Shown here in pieces: positions 1 to 6,023 of a DNA stretch of 7,828 nt; position 1 is the stretch's first letter; every line of letters starts with the position of its first letter. The DNA comes from an uncultured Porphyromonadaceae bacterium (lineage in GTDB: Bacteria; Bacteroidota; Bacteroidia; Bacteroidales; CAMTPD01). The DNA lies in the NCBI GenBank assembly GCA_947074265.1, contig CAMTPD010000049.1:1-7828 (forward strand). Reading direction: 5' to 3'. Made by a program: the position numbers and the translations under genes. Below the pieces are notes generated by a model. That model did no database searches and had not been told where the DNA came from. It saw only the letters and a list, made by a program, of their open reading frames with translations.

Positions 1-42
1 CAAATGCTAATGGTTTTACCAGAAGGACTTTTATCTATATAG
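1..42 (+). CDS. rimM: Ribosome maturation factor RimM, C-terminal tail (5' truncated by window edge)
   Basis: Frame 1 is open from the first base and ends at TAG (40-42), encoding QMLMVLPEGLLSI. The ending with a 'LPEGLL' core resembles the C-terminal strand of the PRC-barrel domain of RimM, in Bacteroidota and more widely. RimM binds ribosomal protein S19 and assists maturation of the 30S head. From memory, rimM commonly lies just upstream of an M23 peptidase and dxr in Bacteroidales, and this supports the call. Only 13 residues are visible, so the identification rests on a short motif plus synteny. The next gene starts 31 nt downstream, and I see no terminator between them, which suggests co-transcription. 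Confidence 0.7.
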   Translation, partial: QMLMVLPEGLLSI

Positions 43-73
43 TCTAATGAAATATTGTGTATAAACAATCGAT

Positions 74-940
74 ATGGCAAAGAAGTATACGAAAAGGGAT
101 TCATTTTGGAAACGAATTCGCTTTAAATACAAACTTTCTTTCTTAAATGAGAATACACTAGAAGAAGTCTTTTCATTGAGACTTTCTCAACTTTCGGTAT
201 TTTTAGTGATTGCACTGGTTATTTTTCTAGTGATTGTAATAACGTCAACAATAATTATTACAACACCAATCCGTAACTACTTACCGGGATACCTAGATGT
301 AGAAGTGAGAAAAGAAATTGTGACGAATGCTTTGCGAGCCGATTCTTTAGCACAAGCTCTCGATCAGCAATCATTGTATTTAAACAATGTGGCCGCGATC
401 TTAAGAGGAGATATGGAAATAGACTCCATTCAAGATATAAAAGATGTAACACTAGTTCAGTCCGACTTTAATATTCCGGAGGGAGAAAAAGAAGGAGATT
501 TCGTGAAGAAGTTTGAAGAAGAGGAGAAATACAACCTCTCAGTCTTACAACCAGCAAAGGTGCCGGTAGAGGGAATATTCTTTTACAAACCGGTAAGTGG
601 ACTTGTTTCTTCAAAATTTGATGCAGCAATCAAACATTATGGTGTAGACATTGCAGCATCACCCAAAGAGAGTGTATTGGCTACACTCGAAGGCACGGTA
701 GTATATACAGGTTTTGATGCGAATGCCGGAAATATAATTCAGGTGCAGCACAAAAACGGATTTATATCAATTTACAAGCATAACGATAAGTTATTAAAAA
801 AAATGGGAGATCATGTTGTCGCAGGGGAAGCTATTGCTTTGGCAGGAAATACCGGCGAATTAACGACAGGACCTCACCTTCATTTCGAATTGTGGTATAA
901 AGGAGCTCCGGTTGACCCCGAAGAATATATCGCTTTTTAA
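74..940 (+). CDS. Membrane-anchored M23 (LytM-type) peptidoglycan metallopeptidase
   Basis: A 288-residue protein, predicted to be a zinc endopeptidase that cuts peptide cross-links of peptidoglycan on the periplasmic side. Residues 1-35 are strongly basic and probably cytoplasmic. Residues ~41-63 form one hydrophobic membrane span. A charged linker (~75-160), possibly partly coiled, leads to the LytM domain (~168-288). The zinc-site signature looks complete: H188 and D192 (HxxxD in HYGVD) and HLH at 268-270, with H270 as third ligand and H268 as catalytic histidine. H236 in 'YKH' matches the second conserved active-site histidine, so the enzyme should be active rather than a degenerate activator of the EnvC/NlpD type. 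The start at 74 is the first ATG that gives the basic N-terminus plus anchor. There is no Shine-Dalgarno sequence, as is usual in Bacteroidota. dxr follows after 14 nt, implying one operon. The exact physiological role is unknown. Confidence 0.9.
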   Translation: MAKKYTKRDSFWKRIRFKYKLSFLNENTLEEVFSLRLSQLSVFLVIALVIFLVIVITSTIIITTPIRNYLPGYLDVEVRKEIVTNALRADSLAQALDQQSLYLNNVAAILRGDMEIDSIQDIKDVTLVQSDFNIPEGEKEGDFVKKFEEEEKYNLSVLQPAKVPVEGIFFYKPVSGLVSSKFDAAIKHYGVDIAASPKESVLATLEGTVVYTGFDANAGNIIQVQHKNGFISIYKHNDKLLKKMGDHVVAGEAIALAGNTGELTTGPHLHFELWYKGAPVDPEEYIAF

Positions 941-954
941 AGAACAGATTTTGT

Positions 955-2103
955 ATGAAAAGACAAATCGCAATACTGGGTTCTACAGGTTCTATCGGAA
1001 CCCAGGCGTTGGAGGTTATAAAAGAACACTCCGATTTATTTGAAGTATACGCACTAACAGCCAATAATAATGTAGATCTACTTATCAGACAAGCTCGCGA
1101 GTTTATGCCTGAAGTAGTTGTAATTGCGAATGAAAAAAAATATCCGGAGTTAAAAGAAGCTTTAGAGGATTTACCTATCAAAGTATGGGGAGGTTCAGAA
1201 GCTATTGCGCAAGTTGTACAAGCAGGACCTATTCATCTGGTTCTTACAGCAATGGTAGGTTATTCCGGCTTAAAGCCAACTATTTCGGCAATTAAGGCAA
1301 AGAAGGCAATTGCATTAGCAAATAAAGAAACACTTGTTGTAGCAGGCGGATTAATCACTCAACTTGCAAACGAATACCAAGTGCCTATTTTACCTGTCGA
1401 CTCAGAACATTCTGCGATCTTTCAATGTATGGCAGGCGAATGGAATAACGCCATCGAGCGTATCTTGCTTACAGCTTCGGGCGGTCCGTTTCGTACCACC
1501 TCATTGCAAGAGCTGGCGCATGTAACCAAAGCACAAGCATTGAAACATCCCAACTGGGATATGGGTGCAAAAGTTACGATAGACTCAGCAACGTTGATGA
1601 ATAAAGGCTTTGAAATGATAGAAGCCAAATGGCTTTTCGATGTCAAACCCGAACAAATTGAAGTCGTAGTACATCCTCAATCCATCATTCACTCAATGGT
1701 TGAGTTTGAAGATGCCTCAATAAAAGCACAACTCGGATTGCCTGATATGAAACTGCCTATTCGTTATGCGTTTTCATACCCGCAACGTCTCAAATGCAAA
1801 GCTCCACGTCTTAGCTTTACGCAATACAATGAGTTTACCTTTGAGCAACCGGATATGATGCGTTTCCGAAATTTAGCATTTGCGTATGAAGCAATTAAAA
1901 CAGGTGGAAACATGCCATGTGTACTTAATGCGGCAAACGAAATCGTTGTTGATGCTTTCTTAAAAGATCAAATTGGATTTTTGCAAATGAGTGATGTGAT
2001 TGAACAAACCATGCAAAAAGCCGATTATATTGAGAACCCTTCGTATGAAGATTACGTCGAGACCGATGCCATGGCGCGTCGTATTGCTCGCGAATTATTC
2101 TGA
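955..2103 (+). CDS. dxr: 1-deoxy-D-xylulose 5-phosphate reductoisomerase
   Basis: IspC/DXR converts 1-deoxy-D-xylulose 5-phosphate to 2-C-methyl-D-erythritol 4-phosphate with NADPH and a divalent metal. This is the committed step of the MEP isoprenoid pathway and the target of fosmidomycin. At 382 residues it is close to full family length (~390-400). The N-terminal NADPH-binding loop is GSTGSIG (9-15). ALANKETLV (120-128) and LPVDSEH (146-152) follow, and D149 and E151 are metal ligands. TASGGPF (173-179) belongs to the substrate pocket. HPNWDMG (198-204), then SATLMNKGFE (211-220), supplies the third metal ligand E220 and substrate-binding N216 and K217. HPQSIIHSMVE (240-250) and NAANE (325-329) are further family signatures. 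No key residue is missing. The product feeds undecaprenyl-phosphate synthesis, a loose functional link to the peptidoglycan peptidase upstream. rseP begins 22 nt downstream. The ATG at 955 starts directly into the first beta strand, so it is very likely the true start. Confidence 0.97.
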   Translation: MKRQIAILGSTGSIGTQALEVIKEHSDLFEVYALTANNNVDLLIRQAREFMPEVVVIANEKKYPELKEALEDLPIKVWGGSEAIAQVVQAGPIHLVLTAMVGYSGLKPTISAIKAKKAIALANKETLVVAGGLITQLANEYQVPILPVDSEHSAIFQCMAGEWNNAIERILLTASGGPFRTTSLQELAHVTKAQALKHPNWDMGAKVTIDSATLMNKGFEMIEAKWLFDVKPEQIEVVVHPQSIIHSMVEFEDASIKAQLGLPDMKLPIRYAFSYPQRLKCKAPRLSFTQYNEFTFEQPDMMRFRNLAFAYEAIKTGGNMPCVLNAANEIVVDAFLKDQIGFLQMSDVIEQTMQKADYIENPSYEDYVETDAMARRIARELF

Positions 2104-2125
2104 AATCAAATTTATTAAAAGATAA

Positions 2126-3448
2126 ATGGAAGTAATTGCAATCAGAGCACTACAGCTCATTCTCAGCATCTCATTACTTGTGCTAATTCACGAGTTTGGG
2201 CATTTTATATTTGCACGAATATTTAAAATCAGAGTTGAAAAGTTTTATCTATTCTTCGACCCTTGGTTTTCTCTATTCAAGTTCAAACCTAAAAATAGCG
2301 ACACGGAATACGGAATCGGATGGTTACCTCTTGGAGGATACGTAAAGATTTCGGGAATGATCGATGAATCGATGGATCGTGAGCAAATGGCACAGCCGGC
2401 AAAGTCTTGGGAGTTTCGTTCCAAACCGGCATGGCAACGTTTGTTAGTTATGGTAGGCGGTGTAGTAATGAACTTTATACTGGCCTTCTTTATCTATTCG
2501 ATGATTCTTTTTGCTTGGGGAGAAAGCTATATTCCGTTGAGCAATGCAAAGTTTGGGATGGAGTTTAGTCAGACTGCAAGAAATGTTGGATTTGAAAACG
2601 GTGATATCTTAGTATCAGCAGACGGAAAACCACTAGAGCGTTTTGGTGAAGCAACCATTCGTGAGGTCGCAGAAGCAAAAGAAGTAACAGTACTTCGTGA
2701 TGGCAAAGACGTAAAAATCAATATGCCGGCAGACTTTATGCAACAGTTGATCCGTGACAAACAAGGTTTTGCAAACTTTATTGTACCAATGGAGATTCGC
2801 GAAGTTGTAGCAAACTCACCGGCAGCAATTGCAAAACTCGAAGTGAACGACCGTATCGTTGCAATCAATCAGGTACCAACGCCAAGTATTTTGGATGTAC
2901 AAGAGCAATTCTTACAGAATAAATCAAAGACTGTCGACGTTCAGCTTGAGCGTAACGATCAGTATGTTGTAATTCCGGTTACGTTAGATTCTCTTGGGCA
3001 CATGGGTATTTATATGAAACCAATGAACGAAGTCTTCGACGTAGCAGTAAAGAAGTACAGTTTCTTTGAGTCGTTCCCTGCAGGTATTAAGATGGGAATT
3101 GGCAAACTAACAGGTTACGTGAGCGACCTTAAGTATGTATTTACAAAAGAAGGCGCATCAAGTGTAGGAGGTTTCGGTACCATTGCCAAGCTATTCCCTG
3201 AAGTATTCAATGCGTATGCCTTCTGGAGTATGACCGCATTCTTGTCGATTATGCTAGGGGTAATGAATATTCTACCTATTCCTGCGCTCGATGGAGGACA
3301 TGTATTATTCCTACTTTATGAAGTAATTACACGTCGTAAGCCAAACGAGAAGTTTATCGAATACGCGCAAATGGTTGGTATGGTGCTTTTGTTCGGCCTA
3401 TTGATCTTTGCAAATGGTAGCGACTTGTTCCGAGCTATCTTCGGATAA
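2126..3448 (+). CDS. rseP: Site-2 intramembrane zinc metalloprotease RseP (M50 family)
   Basis: A 440-residue inner-membrane protease. The family cleaves single-span substrates, such as anti-sigma factors and leftover signal peptides, within the membrane. The zinc motif HEFGH (22-26) lies in the first membrane helix (~5-30) and carries two zinc-ligand histidines and catalytic E23. The GGY loop follows in WLPLGGYVKI (66-75), then GGVVMNF (111-117) in the second span (~105-131). Two PDZ-like units are recognisable: one around VGFENGDIL (154-162) and a second around SPAAIAKLEVNDRI (231-244). The third span contains NILPIPALDGGH (381-392), whose D389 is the third zinc ligand, and a last helix covers ~412-429. 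Length and order match canonical two-PDZ RseP (E. coli ~450 residues). The 22-nt AT-rich leader after dxr lacks a Shine-Dalgarno sequence. No sigma/anti-sigma pair is visible here, so its substrate cannot be named. No T-rich terminator follows the gene. Confidence 0.95.
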   Translation: MEVIAIRALQLILSISLLVLIHEFGHFIFARIFKIRVEKFYLFFDPWFSLFKFKPKNSDTEYGIGWLPLGGYVKISGMIDESMDREQMAQPAKSWEFRSKPAWQRLLVMVGGVVMNFILAFFIYSMILFAWGESYIPLSNAKFGMEFSQTARNVGFENGDILVSADGKPLERFGEATIREVAEAKEVTVLRDGKDVKINMPADFMQQLIRDKQGFANFIVPMEIREVVANSPAAIAKLEVNDRIVAINQVPTPSILDVQEQFLQNKSKTVDVQLERNDQYVVIPVTLDSLGHMGIYMKPMNEVFDVAVKKYSFFESFPAGIKMGIGKLTGYVSDLKYVFTKEGASSVGGFGTIAKLFPEVFNAYAFWSMTAFLSIMLGVMNILPIPALDGGHVLFLLYEVITRRKPNEKFIEYAQMVGMVLLFGLLIFANGSDLFRAIFG

Positions 3449-3454
3449 TCGTAT

Positions 3455-3487
3455 TTTGTTTACATAAATTTAAACAACATATCATTC
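3455..3487 (+). promoter_or_regulatory. Weak candidate Bacteroidota promoter upstream of the NlpE-like gene
   Basis: The Bacteroides housekeeping promoter consensus is TTTG near -33 and TAnnTTTG near -7. TTTG lies at 3455-3458, and 21 nt later TATCATTC (3480-3487) matches four of the six fixed bases of the -7 box. Transcription would then begin around 3494, inside the left arm of the hairpin at 3485-3524, so this promoter would give an RNA without the full hairpin. The match is weak and could be chance in AT-rich DNA. Confidence 0.2.
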
Positions 3488-3524
3488 ATGCTTGTTCTTT
3501 TTATTAAAAGAGGACAAGCATGAA
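3485..3524 (+). promoter_or_regulatory. 18-bp hairpin enclosing the start codon of the NlpE-like lipoprotein gene
   Basis: Bases 3485-3502 pair with 3507-3524 without a gap: 18 pairs, two of them G-U in RNA (3496/3513 and 3499/3510), closing on the tetraloop ATTA (3503-3506). The right arm holds a purine-rich AGAGG (3509-3513) and the ATG at 3520-3522, so in RNA the ribosome-binding region and the start codon would both be paired. No T-tract follows the right arm, so this is not an intrinsic terminator for rseP. The DNA core CATGCTTGT/ACAAGCATG (3487-3495 and 3514-3522) is a perfect 9-bp inverted repeat and could instead be a protein operator. The structure is seen directly; its function is inferred. 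Confidence 0.5.
3488..3523 (+). other. Possible 11-codon leader ORF overlapping the NlpE-like start (ATGA)
   Basis: ATG at 3488 opens MLVLFIKRGQA and stops at TGA 3521-3523. That stop overlaps the next gene's ATG (3520-3522) as ATGA, the classic arrangement for translational coupling. The ORF spans nearly the whole hairpin at 3485-3524, so a ribosome translating it would unwind the stem around the downstream start. It has no recognisable ribosome-binding site of its own. An ORF this short can arise by chance, and the hairpin's mirror symmetry itself creates the CATG at both ends. Confidence 0.22.
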
Positions 3525-4221
3525 ATTTAATGTACTATTCGTATCGTTGTGCGCATTGTTGATGAGTATATCATGCACAACCAAAACAGCACAACAAGTA
3601 AATTATGAGCTCGAAGGAGCTTGGGTTGAAAAAACACCGCAAGGAGTGATGCAAGGATTCATACTCGACACATTGAGTAAGGCAGCATCTCTAAACATGG
3701 CAAACCTAGAGTATACCAACTGGGAGCAAAAAAATGGAAATCTTATTCTGTTTGGTGTTACTACCGGAGGCACTACTGATGTTGAGTTTGCAGATACAAT
3801 GAAAATTGTTCGCGTTCGCGACGGAGAGTTAGTTGTAAAGAAAGGAGAATACGAGCACATCTATTACGATCAAGATATTCGCCATTTCGAAGGAACATTG
3901 CCGTGTGCCGATTGTCAAGGCATTCGTAGTAGAATTGCCCTATTTAATAAACCTGGAAGTAGCGAAGGTTTATTCATACTATCCAATACTTATTTGGGAG
4001 CAAATGATGGCAAGAATGAGACATTCATCACCGAGGGTAATTGGACAACACTAAAAGGGACAGCTAAAGATCCTAATGCGATTGTTTATCAATTATACAA
4101 AGGTTTAGATCTGGAAGGTGTATATGAGCTTCGTAATGATCAATTGATCATGTTAGGAGAAGGCGGAGAACCAACTCCATCAGAAGCTGATTATACATTA
4201 AAGCAAATTACATTCGAATAA
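3520..4221 (+). CDS. Lipoprotein with lipocalin-like N-terminal region and C-terminal NlpE-type CxxC domain
   Basis: A 233-residue predicted envelope lipoprotein. A short signal sequence (1-18) ends in SIS-C, with C19 as the lipidated cysteine. Two parts follow. Residues ~28-117 are beta-rich (ELEGAWVE, GFILD, NWEQKNGNLILFG, GELVVKKGEYEHIYY) and recall small lipocalin-like lipoproteins of Bacteroidales. Residues ~121-233 match the NlpE N-terminal domain: HFEGTLPCADCQGI carries the CxxC pair C129/C132, followed by a TEGNWTTLKG repeat-like strand and YELRNDQLIMLGEGG. E. coli NlpE is an outer-membrane lipoprotein tied to copper tolerance and Cpx surface-stress signalling, and its CxxC domain comes first rather than last. 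The gene lies 71 nt after rseP, and its start is within a hairpin with a Shine-Dalgarno-like AGAGG at 3509-3513. It ends before a strong terminator. Copper sensing or envelope-stress signalling is inferred only, and no Cpx-like kinase is visible. Confidence 0.85.
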   Translation: MKFNVLFVSLCALLMSISCTTKTAQQVNYELEGAWVEKTPQGVMQGFILDTLSKAASLNMANLEYTNWEQKNGNLILFGVTTGGTTDVEFADTMKIVRVRDGELVVKKGEYEHIYYDQDIRHFEGTLPCADCQGIRSRIALFNKPGSSEGLFILSNTYLGANDGKNETFITEGNWTTLKGTAKDPNAIVYQLYKGLDLEGVYELRNDQLIMLGEGGEPTPSEADYTLKQITFE

Positions 4222-4245
4222 AAAATTCATCACATATCAGGTTAG

Positions 4246-4296
4246 AAAAAAACCGTTGCAGCTATTTCGATAAAGAATAGTCGTAACGGTTTTTTT
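4246..4296. terminator. Bidirectional rho-independent terminator between convergent genes
   Basis: A perfect 12-bp inverted repeat pairs AAAAAAACCGTT (4246-4257) with AACGGTTTTTTT (4285-4296), giving a 7-T run after the stem on either strand. In plus-strand RNA the helix extends inward through 4258-4267 and 4275-4284, with G-U pairs at 4258/4284, 4261/4281 and 4267/4275 and a single A-C mismatch at 4260/4282, closing on a 7-nt loop (4268-4274). In minus-strand RNA these G-U pairs become C-A mismatches. The plus-strand transcript ending after the lipoprotein should therefore be stopped with a longer stem. The DUF488 stop codon (4298-4300) is only 1 nt from the stem. Confidence 0.9.
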
Positions 4297-4297
4297 A

Positions 4298-4828
4298 TTA
4301 TTCAACCTTCTTGTAAGAGAGTTGGCCATTGATGATATGAGCCGGAGCTGTATAAGGATGCTCCTTTTCTTGTCCTATTCCCATAATATGATATACCTGC
4401 CAACCTTTCCATTTCATATAATCCGAAACAAGCGAACGATGGCAACGCCACCATACAGCTTCGGCACACATAATCGCAGTGCGCTTTTGCGAGGCTATCT
4501 GTTCCAGTTCTGCAATTCCGGCTTTAAACTGATCCGTTTCCATATAGTCGGCATAGCCACGAAACGAAACCGATCGCCATCCTGTATTATCAGAATCCTT
4601 TCGCATTCTGCGTCTGCCGCCCAGATTCTTTAAATAGATATATTGAATACCCGCCTCGGGAAGTTTTGCAATCAGATTCTCTTGATCAAACTGAGGAAAC
4701 TTTCTCGAGCCGGGCAGACTACGTACATCTGCCACCACTTCGATGTTGAACGAAAGAAGCATTTCTATAAACGTTTCTAGCGAATGAGTCGAATGACCAA
4801 TGGTCCACAACGAATGAATAGCAGACAT
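4298..4828 (-). CDS. DUF488 family protein
   Basis: A 176-residue soluble protein of the DUF488 family (PF04343), whose biochemical function is not established. The visible signatures are TIGHST (9-14), DVRSLPGSRKFPQF (34-47), LGGRRR (69-74), FRGYADYM (89-96) and the conserved C-terminal CAEAVWWRCHR (121-131), with C121, C129, H130 and R131. The clustered Cys, His and Arg residues suggest a metal, phosphate or nucleic-acid site, but this is inference. I chose the ATG at 4828 because the protein then begins directly before the conserved TIGHS strand and sits 13 nt after the TolC-like gene's stop. A longer reading from 4951 would add 41 residues lying entirely inside that gene in another frame, and these lack family resemblance. 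It is the last gene of the efflux operon and ends at the shared terminator. There is no signal peptide, so it should be cytoplasmic. Confidence 0.88.
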   Translation of the reverse strand: MSAIHSLWTIGHSTHSLETFIEMLLSFNIEVVADVRSLPGSRKFPQFDQENLIAKLPEAGIQYIYLKNLGGRRRMRKDSDNTGWRSVSFRGYADYMETDQFKAGIAELEQIASQKRTAIMCAEAVWWRCHRSLVSDYMKWKGWQVYHIMGIGQEKEHPYTAPAHIINGQLSYKKVE

Positions 4829-4841
4829 ACAATTAAGATGT

Positions 4842-6020
4842 TTATAATTTGTATTTGTAAATATCAGCCATTGCTTTCTGATATTGATTTTGCAATTGCA
4901 AGTAATTTTGTCGGCTTTGATACAGTGTAGAAAGCTCGATAAAATACTCAATCAACGAGATATTTCCGGCACGAAAAGCTTTGCTGAGAAGCGTTTCGTT
5001 GTTTTGTAAGCTCAAAGCTTTTGCATACTCATCCATCGATTGTTTCAAGGTTTCTACCTGTTGTAAGTTTTGTAGTAGCAGACTTTGCACATCGCTCTGT
5101 ATTGCTTGCAACTGCATATCTGTATACATAGCTTGCGATTTGGCACTCTTTACCGTATTCTTATTCTCAAAAAGAGGAATACTTACACCCACTGTAAAAC
5201 CGTTAAATTGTTCTCCTTTCCCAAAGTCACGTCTGAAACCAAGTTCAAACTTAGGCAAAGCCAACGCTTTGTTTACAGCAACTTGTTTGCGAGCTACATC
5301 CCCGGCATGTTTTAATGCGATCAGTGATGCATTAGCACCGGTTGCTTCAAGCAGCAACTCTTCCTTACTTGGCAAAGCAAACGAATCGGGATATTGCGTA
5401 AGATTGAAATCAATTGCCGCGCCACCATTCAAGTTGCGCAACTCTTCCATCTTGTTATCGTAAGCTACTTTATTCAAATTAGCCTCTGTCTTGATGTTGA
5501 GAAACTCCAATTCTATCTTGTTTTTCTCCAAGATATTGGCATCGCCATTCTTAAAACGTGTTTCATACAATTCGGCAAGTTGGCGCGCATTCTCCTGTCT
5601 TTCCTTTAGCATTTGCTGTTGTTGCTTTAAGAAGATCAGATCGATGCATACCTGTTTTGCTTGCAATAGAATGTTTTGTCTAAACTCATTTGACTGAGCA
5701 TTGTATTCCTGCTCTTTCAATTTAGAGAGCTTATTCTTATTCGAATACACGGTAGGGAAGTCAAACGCTTGCGAAACCGTCAACTCGCCGCTTTTACCCA
5801 ACGACGACGGAGAACCAAACAAGTAGTCGTATTGCACAGTTGGATTCTGCAAGTAATTACCCACATAAGCCCCCTCGCGCAATGCTTTGGTCAGTTGTGC
5901 ATTCGCTTGAAGCGAACGGTTGTTTTGTGCCACACTCTGTAGCACATCCGAGATTGTATTTTGAGCCTCTGCTGCCGAAGCGGCAAGCAGAAGCAGGAAA
6001 GAAGCTATAATTGTTCTCAT
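4842..6020 (-). CDS. TolC/CzcC-like outer-membrane efflux protein
   Basis: A 392-residue outer-membrane factor, predicted to form the trimeric exit duct of an RND metal-efflux complex. A signal peptide (1-19) ends at AEA before Q20, with no lipobox cysteine. The protein has the internal twofold repeat typical of the family. The first half holds long amphipathic helices around 109-197, with the family turn RFKNGDANILEKNKIE (155-170). The second half begins near 219 and has the beta-strand signature GFTVGVSIPLFENKN (274-288), then helices at ~291-388 including the matching turn FRAGNISLIEYFIEL (349-363). The long coiled-coil helices and the SIPLF strand are characteristic. Its length is slightly below the usual ~410-450. 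The ATG lies 3 nt after the RND pump's stop codon, so translation is probably coupled, and the DUF488 gene follows after 13 nt. The substrate cannot be read from this gene and follows from the pump partner. Confidence 0.9.
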   Translation of the reverse strand: MRTIIASFLLLLAASAAEAQNTISDVLQSVAQNNRSLQANAQLTKALREGAYVGNYLQNPTVQYDYLFGSPSSLGKSGELTVSQAFDFPTVYSNKNKLSKLKEQEYNAQSNEFRQNILLQAKQVCIDLIFLKQQQQMLKERQENARQLAELYETRFKNGDANILEKNKIELEFLNIKTEANLNKVAYDNKMEELRNLNGGAAIDFNLTQYPDSFALPSKEELLLEATGANASLIALKHAGDVARKQVAVNKALALPKFELGFRRDFGKGEQFNGFTVGVSIPLFENKNTVKSAKSQAMYTDMQLQAIQSDVQSLLLQNLQQVETLKQSMDEYAKALSLQNNETLLSKAFRAGNISLIEYFIELSTLYQSRQNYLQLQNQYQKAMADIYKYKL

Positions 6021-6023
6021 ATA

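Noticed and set aside
47..64. Five-codon ORF (MKYCV) between rimM and the M23 gene
   Set aside because: It is too short to distinguish from chance, has no ribosome-binding site and does not overlap the next start.
831..1181. Minus-strand ORF spanning the M23-dxr junction
   Set aside because: It overlaps two strongly supported genes and shows no family resemblance.
3485..3524. Hairpin before the lipoprotein gene as a terminator for rseP
   Set aside because: No T-run follows the right arm on the plus strand, and the T-rich stretch lies inside the left arm and loop side, so intrinsic termination is unlikely.
4829..4951. N-terminal extension of the DUF488 reading frame up to an ATG at 4951
   Set aside because: The extra 41 codons lie inside the 3' end of the TolC-like gene in another frame, look unlike the family, and precede an ATG (4828) that starts exactly before the conserved first strand.
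4981..5463. 160-codon plus-strand ORF opposite the TolC-like gene
   Set aside because: It is antisense to a well-supported coding region, rich in Ser, Cys and Leu, and has no recognisable domain or leader, so it is a shadow of the real gene.
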